DNA of 64,000 bases. It comes from Novosphingobium huizhouense. Lineage in GTDB: Bacteria; Pseudomonadota; Alphaproteobacteria; Sphingomonadales; Sphingomonadaceae. Positions within the stretch are counted from its first letter, which is position 1; each line of letters opens with the position of its first letter. The stretch is from positions 62,001 through 126,000 of the forward strand of contig NZ_JAILXZ010000003.1 of assembly GCF_020179475.1 (NCBI RefSeq), written 5' to 3'. The notes under the pieces are model-generated. The model was not told where the DNA came from and did not search any database. It saw only the letters and a program-made list of their open reading frames with translations. Below, piece after piece: positions 37,144 to 46,524 of this stretch. The translations under genes were made by a program, and so were the position numbers.

Positions 37144-39549
37144 ATGGCGACGCGAGCCGAAGACTCGTCCGCGGCAGACGCGCAAGACTGGCTCGCGGCA
37201 TCTTCGCCGCGGCCTTGGGCCAATCTGCGCCGCTTGTCCAGTGTGCACCGCACCATGGACCAATTCCTCGCCGCACGCCCGCTCGAACGCGGCGCCTGGC
37301 TGGTCGTCGGCTTCGGCGCGGGGATCGCGGCGTGGCTGCTGCTGCCGGGTCCGTCGCAATGGTTTGCAACGCTGGCGCTGTGCGGGGCCGTGGCGGCGGG
37401 CGCGCTGCTGCTCGATGCGGAGGGCGATCTTTCGCACTTGCGGGCGGCGATCCTCGGCCTCGTGGTGATGTTTGCTGCGGGGCTCGGTCTCGTCTGGACC
37501 AAGTCGGCGCTGGTCGGCGAACCGCCGCTACCGCGGCCGGTCGTCGCCCGGCTGGAAGGCCGGGTGCTCTCGCGCGAGGACCAGGGCGCGAAGGATGCGA
37601 TCCGGCTTGTGCTCGTCGCCCGCCTGCTGCCGCGCGCCGGTGCGGGGCAGGGTGCGGGGCCGGGCGGGGGGACGGGCGTGGGGGCGGGCGCGGGGACGGG
37701 CCTCTCCAACGCCGATGCCGGAAGTCCTGCGCGCGCCCGGCCGGGCGAGCGGGCGGGCGAGCGGCAGGGCGGGCTGCCACAAGCGCCGCTGCAGGTGCGG
37801 ATCAACCTGCCGGTCGAGCGCGATGCGCCCGGCATCGCGGAGGGCGCTCTCGTCCGGCTCGACGCCCGCTTGATGCCGCCTGCGCCGCCGATGCTGCCGG
37901 GCAGCTACGATTTCGCGCGCGCTGCGTGGTTCCAGGGCCTTGCCGCGACCGGCCGCGCGCTCGGCCCGGTCACGATCGTCCGCCCCGCGCCTGCCGGCGG
38001 CTCGCTCGGCGCGCTGCGCCGGGCGCTTTCGCGCCACGTCCGCGCGCAGCTCGGCGGCTCGCCCGGCACGATCGCCGCAGCCTTCGCCAGCGGCGACCGC
38101 GGCGCGATCGCCCAGGCCGACGAGGACGCGATGCGCGATGCCGGGCTCACGCACCTGCTGTCGATCAGCGGCCTGCACGTGAGCGCGGTGATCGCCGGGG
38201 TCTATGCGCTGGCCATCGGCCTGCTCGCGCTGTTTCCGCCGATCGCGCTGCGCCTGCGCCTGCCGATCGTCGCCGCGACCGCCGGCGCGCTCGCCGGGAT
38301 CGGCTACACCCTGCTGACCGGCGCGCAGGTGCCGACGGTGCGCAGCTGCGTCGGCGCGTTGCTGGTGCTGGCGGCGATGGTGCTCGGCCGCGATCCGGTG
38401 TCGCTGCGGCTGGTCGCGGTGGCGGCTTTCGCGGTGCTGCTGTTCTGGCCCGAGGCGGTGTGGGGGCCGAGCTTCCAGATGAGCTTCGCCTCGGTCGTCG
38501 CGATCATCGCCTTCCACAACGCCGCGCCCGCGCGCCGCTTCCTCGCGCCGCGCGACGAAGGCTGGATCGCACGGCTGGCGCGCCACCTCGCGCTGCTGCT
38601 GGCGACGGGCGTGGTGATCGAGCTGGTGCTGATGCCGATCGCGGTGTTCCACTTCCACCGCGCCGGGCTCTATGGCGCGCTGGTCAATGTGGTGGCGATC
38701 CCGCTGACCACGTTCGGGACGATGCCACTGATCGCGCTGGCGCTGCTGCTCGACCTCGCGGGCTGGGGCGCGCCAGCATGGTACTTGTGCGGCAAGTCGC
38801 TCGACCTGCTGCTGTGGCTCGCCCACGTCAGCGCCGCGCAGCCGGGCGCGGTGCGGATGCTGCCGGGGATGGACCGGGCGACGTTCGGCCTGTTCGTCGG
38901 CGGGCTGCTGTGGCTGGCGCTGTGGACCGGGCGCGTGCGGCTGGGGGGTCTTGCGCCCGTGGCGCTCGGCACGGTGCTGGTGTTCGCCGCGAAAGCGCCC
39001 GACGTGCTCGTCTCGGGCGACGGCCACCAGGTGGGGATCGTCGAGGCGCCCGGCGGCGGCCTGCTGCTGCTGCGCGAGGGGCGCAGCGATTTCGCCCGCG
39101 ACGCGCTGCTCGAGGCCGCGGGCATCAAGGATCGTGCGATGCCGGTCGAGCAGGCGCCGGGCGCGCAATGCAATGCCGACTTCTGCCGCCTGGCGCTCGT
39201 CCGCGACGTCGAGGGCCGACCGCGCCGCTTCGTCGTGCTGATGAGCCGGGGGCGCGACCTGACGCCGTGGCAGCCGCTGATCGAAGCCTGCGCCGCCGCC
39301 GACATCGTCATCGCCGACCGCCGCCTGCCCGCCGCCTGCCGTCCCCGGATGCTCAAGGCCGACCGCGCCCTGCTCGCCCGCACCGGGGGCCTTGCCATCG
39401 CGCTGCCGAGCGGACGCATCCGCACCGTCGCCGAGACCCAGGGCCACCACGGCTGGTATCGCTGGCCCGCTTCCGAAGGGGCGGGACCGCCGCGAACGAG
39501 CCGGCCACGCCCGCCGCCGACGCCGAACCCGCTGCGACCGCCGCCTTAG
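37144..39549 (+). CDS. comEC: ComEC/Rec2 DNA-uptake channel protein without lactamase domain
   Basis: 801 residues from ATG 37144; the frame is open to 37108 through a TTG. N-terminal helices and a DUF4131-like OB domain (about 100-240), then the Competence channel domain (about 260-560) with ASGDRGAI and [19 protein letters not shown] see no HxHxDH metallo-beta-lactamase motif; the C-terminal 200 residues ([19 protein letters not shown] onward) look like a degenerate remnant. A Gly/Ala/Arg-rich low-complexity stretch is inserted at about 165-210. By family it carries transforming DNA across the inner membrane. Its stop TAG overlaps the lexA stop on the other strand. Confidence 0.92.
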   Translation: MATRAEDSSAADAQDWLAASSPRPWANLRRLSSVHRTMDQFLAARPLERGAWLVVGFGAGIAAWLLLPGPSQWFATLALCGAVAAGALLLDAEGDLSHLRAAILGLVVMFAAGLGLVWTKSALVGEPPLPRPVVARLEGRVLSREDQGAKDAIRLVLVARLLPRAGAGQGAGPGGGTGVGAGAGTGLSNADAGSPARARPGERAGERQGGLPQAPLQVRINLPVERDAPGIAEGALVRLDARLMPPAPPMLPGSYDFARAAWFQGLAATGRALGPVTIVRPAPAGGSLGALRRALSRHVRAQLGGSPGTIAAAFASGDRGAIAQADEDAMRDAGLTHLLSISGLHVSAVIAGVYALAIGLLALFPPIALRLRLPIVAATAGALAGIGYTLLTGAQVPTVRSCVGALLVLAAMVLGRDPVSLRLVAVAAFAVLLFWPEAVWGPSFQMSFASVVAIIAFHNAAPARRFLAPRDEGWIARLARHLALLLATGVVIELVLMPIAVFHFHRAGLYGALVNVVAIPLTTFGTMPLIALALLLDLAGWGAPAWYLCGKSLDLLLWLAHVSAAQPGAVRMLPGMDRATFGLFVGGLLWLALWTGRVRLGGLAPVALGTVLVFAAKAPDVLVSGDGHQVGIVEAPGGGLLLLREGRSDFARDALLEAAGIKDRAMPVEQAPGAQCNADFCRLALVRDVEGRPRRFVVLMSRGRDLTPWQPLIEACAAADIVIADRRLPAACRPRMLKADRALLARTGGLAIALPSGRIRTVAETQGHHGWYRWPASEGAGPPRTSRPRPPPTPNPLRPPP

Positions 39550-40271
39550 TGGTAGCGGCGCAGGAGGCCGGCGAGCTTGCCCTGGATCTGCACTTCGTGG
39601 GGGGCGTAGTACTGTGGGTCGTAGGCGGCGTTGGCCGGGTCGAGGCGGACCATGCCCTTTTCGTGGCGCAGCGTCTTGAGCGTCGCCTCCTCGCCGCGGA
39701 CGAGCGCGACGACGATTTCGCCGTCGCGCGCGGTCTCGGTGCGGCGGACCAGCGCGTAGTCGCCATCGAGGATGCCGGCTTCGATCATCGAGTCCCCCGA
39801 AACCTCGAGCGCGTAGTGCTCGCCCGCGCCGAGCAGGGCGGCGGGGACGGGGAGCGTCGAGGTGCCTTCGAGCGCCTCGATCGGGGCGCCCGCGGCGATG
39901 CGGCCGTGGAGCGGCAGCTCGATCACGTCGTTGGCCGGCTCGGGCGCGTGGGCCGGCGCGCGCAACGGCGGCACCACGGCACTCGCGCTCGCGCCGGCGT
40001 TCTGGTTCGCCGCGACCGGCGCGGGCGCGGCCGCGCCCGATGCCTTGAGCATGTTGCCGTCGGCGGCGCGGAGCACTTCGAGCGCGCGGGCGCGGTTGGG
40101 CAGGCGGCGGATGAAGCCGCGTTCCTCGAGCGCGGAGATCAGGCGATGCACCCCCGACTTCGACTTGAGGTCGAGCGCTTCCTTCATCTCCTCGAACGAG
40201 GGGGAAATGCCGGAGTCCTCGAGGCGGTTCTGGATGAAGGTCAGCAGCTCGTGCTGCTTGCGCGTCAACAT
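39546..40271 (-). CDS. lexA: SOS repressor LexA
   Basis: 241 residues from ATG 40271. The winged helix DNA-binding domain (1-70; [24 protein letters not shown]) is followed by a long Ala/Pro linker (75-115) and the S24 autoprotease domain: cleavage site A127-G128 (RIAAGAP), nucleophile S161 (GDSMIEAG) and K199 (EATLKTL). RecA-DNA filaments trigger self-cleavage, releasing SOS genes. A promoter with an overlapping LexA box lies upstream, so it is autoregulated. The same operator type precedes imuA and the radical-SAM operon. It is downstream of moaC-moeA in the usual alphaproteobacterial order. Confidence 0.98.
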   Translation of the reverse strand: MLTRKQHELLTFIQNRLEDSGISPSFEEMKEALDLKSKSGVHRLISALEERGFIRRLPNRARALEVLRAADGNMLKASGAAAPAPVAANQNAGASASAVVPPLRAPAHAPEPANDVIELPLHGRIAAGAPIEALEGTSTLPVPAALLGAGEHYALEVSGDSMIEAGILDGDYALVRRTETARDGEIVVALVRGEEATLKTLRHEKGMVRLDPANAAYDPQYYAPHEVQIQGKLAGLLRRYH

Positions 40272-40323
40272 CACGCTTGCTCCCTATTGCCGTTTCATTC
40301 GCTGCCTGTTCCTGCTTTTCGGC

Positions 40324-40338
40324 GAACGAATGCGGAAC
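40324..40338 (-). promoter_or_regulatory. LexA box of the lexA gene (autoregulation)
   Basis: Plus-strand GAAC-GAATGCG-GAAC, an exact GAAC-N7-GAAC. It lies directly downstream of the -10 hexamer of the lexA promoter, covering the expected transcription start, 52 bases before the lexA ATG. Confidence 0.92.
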
Positions 40339-40366
40339 GAATAAGCAACCTGCCCAAACTCGTCAA
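40338..40366 (-). promoter_or_regulatory. lexA promoter
   Basis: On the minus strand TTGACG (40361-40366), a 17-base spacer, and TATTCG (40338-40343). The -35 overlaps the end of moeA. Good -35, fair -10, and the operator abuts it. Confidence 0.6.
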
Positions 40367-41622
40367 GCAATTCCGCCACTTTCGAGCAGATAGGCCGCCA
40401 CCTGCGTTCCGGCCGGCGCAGCAGGCGCGCGGGCCTGGCGCACGACGAGCGCGTTGGCGCGGGCGAGCGAGGTGATCGCGCCCGAATCCTGCAGCGGATC
40501 GAGCGTGACGACGCCGCCATCGTAGCGGGCGCGCAGGAATTCGGTGCGGCCACCGCCTGCGGCCATGTCCTGCGCCAGACGGGCAGGGATCGTGCGCGGC
40601 AGCGGCTCTGCCGCGCCGAGCGCAGCGCGCAGCAGCGGCAGCAGGAACAGGAAGCCGGTCACGAAGGCCGAGGCGGGGTTGCCGGGCAGGCCGAGCACGA
40701 CCTGCGGCGCGGCGCCTTCGCGGCTGGCGGCGCGGACGCGGCGGCCGACGAGCAGCGGCTTGCCCGGCTTGATCGCAACGCGCCAGAAATCGAGCGTGAC
40801 GCCGAGCGCGGCGAGCGCGGGACGCACGAGATCGTGATCGCCGACCGAGGCGCCGCCGCTGGTCACCACGACGTCGGCGCCTGCCGCCTGGTCGAGCGCG
40901 GCGACGAGATCGTCGAGCCGGTCAGGAACCGGGCCGATCCGCGTGACCTCGACCGGCAGCGCGGCGGCCATCGCGGCGAGCATCGCCCCGTTGCTCGACG
41001 GGATCTGGTGCGGTCCGAGCGGCTTGCCCGGCGCCGCGAGCTCGTCGCCGCAGTCGATGATCGCGAGGCGGACCGGGCGGCGCACGCGCAAGTAGGCGTG
41101 GCCGGCGGCGATCGCGAGCGCGATCTGCGCCGGGCCGATCCGCGTGCCCGGCGCAAGCAGCGGCGCATCGGCGAGGAAGTCCATGCCGGCGGCGCGGACG
41201 TGCGCGGCGGGCGGCGTCGGCGGGGTTCCGGTGAGGACGAGGCGATCGCCTTCGCGGCGGGCGTCCTCCTGCATCAGCACCATGTCGGCGCCTTCGGGCA
41301 CGACCGCGCCGGTGCTGATCCGCACCGCCTCGCCGGAAGCGACGGCGCCGGCGAAGGGGTGCCCGGCAGCGCTTTCGCCGACGACCCGCCACGGCCCCGG
41401 CAGGTCGGCGGCGCGCAGGGCGTAGCCGTCCATCGCGGAAAGCGGCGCTTCGGGCTGGCTGCGGCGCGCGGTGACCGGGTGGGCGAGGTAGAAGCCCGCG
41501 CATTCGGCGCTGGCGCGATGGTCGATCGGCAGCGCCGGGGCCATCCAGACCAGACGCCGCTGCGCCTCCTCGAGCGCGAGCGGCGCGGCAGGCTGCGCGG
41601 GCGCTGACGCGGGCTCGCTCAT
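40363..41622 (-). CDS. moeA: Molybdopterin molybdenumtransferase MoeA
   Basis: 419 residues. MoeA domains in order: N-terminal domains I-II ([43 protein letters not shown]), the MPT-binding domain III ([45 protein letters not shown]) and domain IV. It inserts molybdate into adenylylated molybdopterin to complete the molybdenum cofactor. The start overlaps the moaC stop by four bases. The lexA promoter overlaps its 3' end. Confidence 0.96.
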   Translation of the reverse strand: MSEPASAPAQPAAPLALEEAQRRLVWMAPALPIDHRASAECAGFYLAHPVTARRSQPEAPLSAMDGYALRAADLPGPWRVVGESAAGHPFAGAVASGEAVRISTGAVVPEGADMVLMQEDARREGDRLVLTGTPPTPPAAHVRAAGMDFLADAPLLAPGTRIGPAQIALAIAAGHAYLRVRRPVRLAIIDCGDELAAPGKPLGPHQIPSSNGAMLAAMAAALPVEVTRIGPVPDRLDDLVAALDQAAGADVVVTSGGASVGDHDLVRPALAALGVTLDFWRVAIKPGKPLLVGRRVRAASREGAAPQVVLGLPGNPASAFVTGFLFLLPLLRAALGAAEPLPRTIPARLAQDMAAGGGRTEFLRARYDGGVVTLDPLQDSGAITSLARANALVVRQARAPAAPAGTQVAAYLLESGGIA

Positions 41623-42110
41623 GCGCCTTCGGCTCCGCGCTCGGCCGCCTTCCAGTCGCCCGACTTGCCGCCGCGCTTCTCGAGCAGGCGGACCTGTTCG
41701 ATGACCATGCCCTTGTCGAGCGCCTTGGCCATGTCGTAGATCGTCAGCAGCGCGATCGAGGCGGCGACCAGCGCCTCCATTTCGACCCCGGTGCGGCCCG
41801 TGAGCGACGCGCTGGCGGTGACCGTCACGCCGGTGTCGGTGAGCGTGAAATCGACCCTGACCGCATCGAGCGCGAGGGGGTGGCAGAGCGGGATCAGCGC
41901 GCCGGTGTTCTTCGCCGCCATGATCCCGGCGATGCGCGCGGCGGCGAGCACGTCGCCCTTGGGCGCGGCGCCATCGCGGATCGCGGCGAGCGCTTCGCCG
42001 CTCATGCGGATATGGCCGCCGGCGACAGCGAGCCGCTGCGTTTCCGCCTTGCCGCCCACGTCGACCATGCGGGCGTGGCCGTGCGAGTCGAGATGGGTGA
42101 GGCCGGTCAT
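41619..42110 (-). CDS. moaC: Cyclic pyranopterin monophosphate synthase MoaC
   Basis: 163 residues from ATG 42110 ([21 protein letters not shown]), the normal start for MoaC; the frame stays open upstream through unrelated repeat sequence. Motifs: [40 protein letters not shown] (catalytic Asp) and [20 protein letters not shown] (catalytic Lys). It converts 3',8-cH2GTP to cyclic pyranopterin monophosphate. Coupled to moeA by an ATGA overlap. The 250 bases upstream hold direct repeats and a palindrome rather than a gene. Confidence 0.96.
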   Translation of the reverse strand: MTGLTHLDSHGHARMVDVGGKAETQRLAVAGGHIRMSGEALAAIRDGAAPKGDVLAAARIAGIMAAKNTGALIPLCHPLALDAVRVDFTLTDTGVTVTASASLTGRTGVEMEALVAASIALLTIYDMAKALDKGMVIEQVRLLEKRGGKSGDWKAAERGAEGA

Positions 42111-42143
42111 GCGACGGCTCCTGTCAGAGAGGGGGTTGACGGG

Positions 42144-42208
42144 GTTGACACAGTCCTGGCAACAAAACTCCGCCGGCTCCAAATGGACAAGGTTGACACG
42201 GTCCTGGC
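42144..42208. repeat. Pair of 17-base direct repeats upstream of moaC
   Basis: GTTGACACAGTCCTGGC (42144-42160) and GTTGACACGGTCCTGGC (42192-42208), one mismatch, 48 bases apart, each followed by an A-rich run. A partial third unit (GGGGTTGAC) precedes the first. TTGACA could act as a -35 element, but on the plus strand, away from moaC. Function unknown. Confidence 0.65.
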
Positions 42209-42337
42209 GGAAAATGCAGGCAGGCGGGCAGAGCGCGGCCGGAAGCGTGAAATCGACAGGTTCCTGCGGGTTTGCATGGCGCGGGCTGATGCCAGAAGTG
42301 CACGATGTAGGACAGCGCAAAGTGCCGTAGGCCGCCT

Positions 42338-42363
42338 TAAATAACTGACGCGTCCGTTATTTA
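42338..42363. promoter_or_regulatory. 26-base near-perfect palindrome at the end of the racemase gene
   Basis: TAAATAACTGACG and CGTCCGTTATTTA are reverse complements except for one base pair. The right edge contains the racemase stop codon. The form (A/T-rich flanks, central ACGCGT, no loop) resembles a TetR-family operator more than a terminator. No TetR gene lies in the window. Confidence 0.5.
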
Positions 42364-43074
42364 TCCCGTCCCGAGGGCGAAATCTGCCGCCGCGCGCGCG
42401 TGCAGCGCGGTGGTGTCGAACAGCGGCACGGCGCTGTCGCTGTGGTCGACCAGCAGCATGATCTCGGTGCAGCCGAGGATGATGCTTTGCGCGCCCCGGT
42501 CCACCAGCCGCGCGATGACGGCGCGATAGGCTTCGCGCGAGGCGGGCGCGACGATCCCGGCGACGAGCTCCTCGTAGATCACCCGGTGGACCAGCGCGCG
42601 GTCCTCGGCTTCCGGCACGATCACCTCGAGCCCGTGGCGGGCGCGCAGCCGGCCGGTGTAGAAGTCCTGCTCCATGGTGAAGGCGGTGCCGAGCAGCGCG
42701 ACGCGGGCGTGCCCGGCCGCGACGATCGCGGCGCCGGTGGGATCGGCGATGTGGAGCAGCGGCACCGGCGTTGCCGCCGCGATCGCGTCTGCCAGGCGGT
42801 GCATTGTGTTGGTGCACAGCACGAGCGCCTCGGCCCCGCCACCGGCGAGCAGCCGGGCCGAACCGGCGAGCGTTGCGGCAAGCTCGTCCCAGCGCCCTTC
42901 GCGCTGCGCCTGCGCGATCGGCGCGAAGTCGAGCGAGTGGAGCAGCAGATCGGCCGATGCGGCAGGGCCGCGCGCGGCGCGGACGTGGCCGTTGATCAGG
43001 CGGTAGTAATGCGCGGTGCTTTCCCAGCTCATCCCGCCGATCAGCCCTAGCCGACGCAGGCGCGCGCCCGTCAC
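42361..43074 (-). CDS. Aspartate/glutamate racemase family protein
   Basis: 237 residues from GTG 43074, which overlaps the previous stop by four bases (GTGA); the conserved start is RLRRLGLIGGMSWESTAHYY. Both catalytic cysteines of the cofactor-independent racemases are present: C87 in LVLCTNTMH and C202 in IILGCTEIMLL. It interconverts D- and L-aspartate or related amino acids. Coupled to the secreted hypothetical protein upstream. A palindrome covers its stop. Confidence 0.93.
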   Translation of the reverse strand: MTGARLRRLGLIGGMSWESTAHYYRLINGHVRAARGPAASADLLLHSLDFAPIAQAQREGRWDELAATLAGSARLLAGGGAEALVLCTNTMHRLADAIAAATPVPLLHIADPTGAAIVAAGHARVALLGTAFTMEQDFYTGRLRARHGLEVIVPEAEDRALVHRVIYEELVAGIVAPASREAYRAVIARLVDRGAQSIILGCTEIMLLVDHSDSAVPLFDTTALHARAAADFALGTG

Positions 43075-43715
43075 CGGCGCGCCTGCGCGGTCGGTGCCGG
43101 CGTGGGCTTGAGCGTCACCGCGCCGAACACCCGCGCCAGCGTAGCCCGGGCATCGGCGAGCGCGAGCGGCGGCTTGCCGTCGCGGAACGAGTCCCCGCGC
43201 ACCGCATATTGCACCGAATAGAGGTTCTCGGCGTCGCGATAGAGCGCAATCACGTCGATTTCGCCCGAGCCGGCCTGCGCCTCGGCATAGGCATCGGCCG
43301 GGGTCGCGGCGCAGCCGATCGCGAGATAGGTCACCTCGATCCCGTCGGCGGTGGTTTCGGGCGGCGCTGCCTCGAAGATCGGGCCGGTCGGGCACTTGCG
43401 CGGTTCGTAAATGGCGCGCGCGATCTCCTGCGTGGTGCGCGGCAGGCCGCCGAAGCCGCGGAAGCCGCGCACGGTCAGCAAGGTGGTCCAGTCGGCGAAG
43501 GTTTCGCCTTCGCGGAGATATTCGATCAGGAACAGGCGCTCGGAATATTGCGGGGTCTGCGCCGCGTAGTGCGCCGGGATGCGGTAGGCGAGCGTCCTGC
43601 CGAACAAGGGCAGGGTGACGCGTTGTTCGACCGGCTCGGCCGCCGCAGGGCGCGCTGCGGCGCCGGCCGCGAGCGCGGAGACGAGGACGGCGAGAACGAC
43701 GCGGAGAGGAGCCAT
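43071..43715 (-). CDS. Secreted protein of unknown function
   Basis: 214 residues. A clear signal peptide (MAPLRVVLAVLVSALAAGAAARPAAA) is followed by a soluble domain with no motif I recognise: ERLFLIEYLREGETFADWTTLLTV-type strands and two cysteines (KCPTGPIF; AIGCAATP) that could form a disulphide in the periplasm. Overlaps the racemase start, so the two genes are coupled, though a functional link is not evident. Confidence 0.8.
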   Translation of the reverse strand: MAPLRVVLAVLVSALAAGAAARPAAAEPVEQRVTLPLFGRTLAYRIPAHYAAQTPQYSERLFLIEYLREGETFADWTTLLTVRGFRGFGGLPRTTQEIARAIYEPRKCPTGPIFEAAPPETTADGIEVTYLAIGCAATPADAYAEAQAGSGEIDVIALYRDAENLYSVQYAVRGDSFRDGKPPLALADARATLARVFGAVTLKPTPAPTAQARR

Positions 43716-43817
43716 GGCCCGAGGCTAGCGATCTTTTTGCATTGCAGCAATTGCCGGTTGCCTGCCGGGGGCGGCCACGGCTAGGCCTGCGGGCGGACGG
43801 GAGCGACAGGAGCGGCC

Positions 43818-44390
43818 ATGGCGCACATCATCGGACGCGAACTGGTCTACGACGGCTGGTACAGGTTCTCGCGGGTGCAGATCCGGCTGCCTGACGGCGT
43901 GGTGGTCGAGCGCCACTTGCTCGACAACGGCCAGGCGGTGGCGGTGCTCCCTTACGATCCGGTGCGGCGCTGCTGCCTGCTGATCACCCAGCCGCGCGCG
44001 GCGGTGCTGGCGGCGGGCGAGCCGCCGGTGCTCGAGGCGATCGCCGGCGGGCTCGATGGCGCGGCGCCTGCCGAACGCATCGTCGAGGAAGCGATGGAGG
44101 AAGGCGGGCTGCGGCTGGGCGCGCTCGAGCCGGTCGCCAACATCTGGCCGATCCCGCCGGTCTCGACCGAACGGGTGATGCTCTACCTCGCCGAATACGG
44201 CGAAGCCGACCGCGTGGGCGAAGGCGGCGGGGCGGAGGGCGAATTCGAGGCGATCACCGTCCACGAGATCGGATTGGACGCCCTGCGCGACATGGTGCTG
44301 GCGGGCGCCCTGACCGACGCCAAGACGCTGGTGCTGGCGCAGGCGCTGCTGCTGCGCCGGCCCGAGCTGTGGGACCGACAGGGCATTTGA
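43818..44390 (+). CDS. NUDIX hydrolase (ADP-ribose pyrophosphatase-like)
   Basis: 190 residues from ATG 43818 (CAGGAG upstream). The layout (VVVERHLLDNGQAVAVLPYDP, LITQPRAAV, then the Nudix helix about 79-100) matches ADP-sugar pyrophosphatases. The box reads GGLDG...ERIVEEAMEEGGL: the EE metal ligands are kept, but the usual Arg of REUxEE is Glu. It probably cleaves ADP-ribose or a related nucleotide sugar. It is the only plus-strand gene between the lexA-moe and trp blocks, and a palindromic repeat starts two bases after its stop. Confidence 0.9.
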   Translation: MAHIIGRELVYDGWYRFSRVQIRLPDGVVVERHLLDNGQAVAVLPYDPVRRCCLLITQPRAAVLAAGEPPVLEAIAGGLDGAAPAERIVEEAMEEGGLRLGALEPVANIWPIPPVSTERVMLYLAEYGEADRVGEGGGAEGEFEAITVHEIGLDALRDMVLAGALTDAKTLVLAQALLLRRPELWDRQGI

Positions 44391-44391
44391 G

Positions 44392-44483
44392 TCACGCAAA
44401 GGCGCAAAGGCGCGAAGATGTCGGGTGAGGGGCCGATGTCGCTTTGCGTTTCCGGCCCTTGCTGGCTTTGCGCCGTTGCGTGA
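44392..44483. repeat. 92-base palindromic repeat after the NUDIX gene
   Basis: TCACGCAAAGGCGCAAAGGCG (44392-44412, given here as positions) pairs with TGGCTTTGCGCCGTTGCGTGA-type sequence ending at 44483. Arms of about 21 bases with two or three mismatches. Composition CGCAAAGGCG is close to the CGCAGAGGCG units of the repeats in dnaE2 and after trpD. No coding capacity. Confidence 0.75.
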
Positions 44484-44525
44484 GCAATCCGGCGCTTGCC
44501 CGACGGAGGCGCCGCGAGAGCGATG

Positions 44526-45314
44526 TCAGCCTTCGAGCAGGGCGCGCGTCGCGGCTTCGACGTCTGCCTCGCGCATCAGGCTTTCGCCGACGAGGAAGGT
44601 GCGCGCGCCGCACGTTTCCAGCCGGAGCAGGTCGGCGTGGGTGTTGATGCCGCTTTCGGCGACGAGCAGCGTGCCTTCAGGCGCGAGCGGGGCGAGGCGC
44701 TCGGTGGTCGACAGGTCGGTGACGAAGCGCTTCAAGTCGCGATTGTTGACCCCGATCAGGCGCGAGTGCAGCGCATGGGCGCGCTCCATCTCGGCCTCGT
44801 TGTGGACTTCGACGAGCACGTCCATGCCCTGTTCGCGCGCGGCGGCCTCGATCTCGGCCATCTGGGCGTCCTCGAGCGCGGCAACGATGATCAGGATGGC
44901 GTCGGCGCCGATGGCGCGCGCCTCGGCGCATTGCCAGGGATCGACCATGAAATCCTTGCGGATCACGGGCAGGGCGCAGGCGGCGCGGGCGTCGACGAGG
45001 TAGTCCTCATGGCCCTGGAAGTAGGGCGCGTCGGTGAGCACCGAGAGGCAGGCGGCGCCGCCCGCCTGGTAGGCGAGGGCGTGTTCGGCGGGGCGGAAAT
45101 CGGCGCGGATCAGGCCCTTGGACGGGCTTGCCTTCTTGATCTCGGCGATCAGCGCGAAGCCGGTCGCGGCGCGGCGGCGCAAGGCGGCCTCGAACCCGCG
45201 TGGGCGCGTCTGCTCGCTGGCGCGGGCGGCGAGGTCGGCGAGCGTGGCGAACCCCTTGCGGGCGAGCACTTCCTCGCGCTTGGTGGCGCAGATCTCGGCG
45301 AGCTTGTCGGTCAT
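44526..45314 (-). CDS. trpC: Indole-3-glycerol-phosphate synthase
   Basis: 262 residues. Motifs of the (beta-alpha)8 barrel: [15 protein letters not shown] (catalytic Lys), [48 protein letters not shown] and [12 protein letters not shown]. It closes the indole ring, step four of tryptophan synthesis, as a stand-alone enzyme (trpF is at the other trp locus). It is the last gene of ppiD-trpE-trpG-trpD-trpC; 214 bases with a palindromic repeat separate it from trpD. Confidence 0.97.
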   Translation of the reverse strand: MTDKLAEICATKREEVLARKGFATLADLAARASEQTRPRGFEAALRRRAATGFALIAEIKKASPSKGLIRADFRPAEHALAYQAGGAACLSVLTDAPYFQGHEDYLVDARAACALPVIRKDFMVDPWQCAEARAIGADAILIIVAALEDAQMAEIEAAAREQGMDVLVEVHNEAEMERAHALHSRLIGVNNRDLKRFVTDLSTTERLAPLAPEGTLLVAESGINTHADLLRLETCGARTFLVGESLMREADVEAATRALLEG

Positions 45315-45374
45315 CTTGGGCAGCGCCTTGCCGTCTGGGGCGGGGTTTGTCGAGGGGGTGCGGGGGAAGGGATT

Positions 45375-45523
45375 GGTTCGCGCAGAGATCGCAGAGATCG
45401 CAGAGAGATCACTTCGGGCGGCGAGGCCGTCTGCCTGTCTTATTGTCGAATGATGAAACGTTCCGCCTTCGGCGGACGAATGTTGTTTGCTTCTCTGCGA
45501 ACCCTGCGGTCTCTGCGCGAACC
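45375..45523. repeat. 149-base palindromic repeat between trpD and trpC
   Basis: Left arm GGTTCGCGCAGAGATCGCAG... (45375-45406) and right arm ...GGTCTCTGCGCGAACC (ending 45523) are about 32-base imperfect inverted repeats, close in sequence to the inner repeat in dnaE2. The centre has a GAAACGTTCCGCCTTCGGCGGAC hairpin-like segment. It sits inside the trp transcript and could affect trpC expression. Confidence 0.8.
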
Positions 45524-45528
45524 GCTTA

Positions 45529-46524
45529 TTACCTGAGCGCGGCGATCCAGCAGTTGAGCAGGGCGTTGGCGAGGCCCTTGTCGATGGCTTCGGCCGCTTC
45601 CTCGACGCCTTCGTGGAGCGATTGCACTTCGCCCGCGACGATCAGCGCGGCGGCGGCGTTGAACAGCACGGCATCGCGATAGGGGCCGGGCTCGCCATGG
45701 AGCAGGCGGCGCAGGGCAGCGGCGTTGTGGGCGGCATCGCCGCCCTGGATGGCGGAGACCGGGTGGACGGGCAGGTCGGCGTCGGCGGGGTGGACGCGGC
45801 GCATCAGCACGACGCCGTCCTTGAGCTCGGCGACTTCGTTGCCGCCGGCAAGGCTCAGCTCGTCCATGCCTTCGTCGCCCGAGACGACGAGGCTGTGCTG
45901 GCTGCCGAGCGAACGCAGCGCCTCGGCATAGATCGGCACGTAGGCGGGGCGCGCGATGCCGACGAGCTGGCGCGAGACGCCAGCAGGGTTGGCGAGCGGG
46001 CCCATCAGGTTGAAGATCGTGCGGCGGCCGATCGCCTTGCGGATCGGCATGATCCGGCCCATCGCCGGGTGGTGGCGCGCGGCGAAGAGGAAGCCGATGC
46101 CGATGTCGGCGAGCGTTTCCTGCGCCGTTTCACCGGCGCGGGCAAGGTCGAGGCCGAGCGCTTCCAGCGTATCGGCGGCGCCCGCCTTCGAGCTTGCGGC
46201 GCGGTTGCCATGCTTGGCGACGGGGACGTCACAGGCCGCGACGACGAGCGCGACCGCGGTCGAGACGTTGAGCGTGTGCAGGCCATCGCCGCCGGTGCCG
46301 CAGACGTCGATGGCATTGGCAGGCGCCTCGACCGGGATCATCCGCGCGCGCATCGCCTGCGCCGCGCCGGCGATTTCGCTCGCCACCTCGCCGCGGTCGG
46401 ACAGCGCGACGAGGAAGCGGGCGATGTCGTGCTCTTCGGCGCGGCCGTCGAGGACCTGCCCGAACAGGTGCTCGGCCTCGTCCGCCGCGAAGGGCGTGGC
46501 GGTGACGTCGGGAAGGCGGGTCAT
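45529..46524 (-). CDS. trpD: Anthranilate phosphoribosyltransferase
   Basis: 331 residues from ATG 46524, overlapping the trpG stop by four bases. Family motifs: [18 protein letters not shown] (PRPP-binding), [36 protein letters not shown], and [12 protein letters not shown]. It joins anthranilate to PRPP. Full length, with good coupling to trpG. A repeat element begins six bases after its stop. Confidence 0.97.
   Translation of the reverse strand: MTRLPDVTATPFAADEAEHLFGQVLDGRAEEHDIARFLVALSDRGEVASEIAGAAQAMRARMIPVEAPANAIDVCGTGGDGLHTLNVSTAVALVVAACDVPVAKHGNRAASSKAGAADTLEALGLDLARAGETAQETLADIGIGFLFAARHHPAMGRIMPIRKAIGRRTIFNLMGPLANPAGVSRQLVGIARPAYVPIYAEALRSLGSQHSLVVSGDEGMDELSLAGGNEVAELKDGVVLMRRVHPADADLPVHPVSAIQGGDAAHNAAALRRLLHGEPGPYRDAVLFNAAAALIVAGEVQSLHEGVEEAAEAIDKGLANALLNCWIAALR

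Noticed and set aside
42144-42208. CRISPR array
   Set aside because: Only two repeats (with a partial third), no regular spacers and no cas genes.
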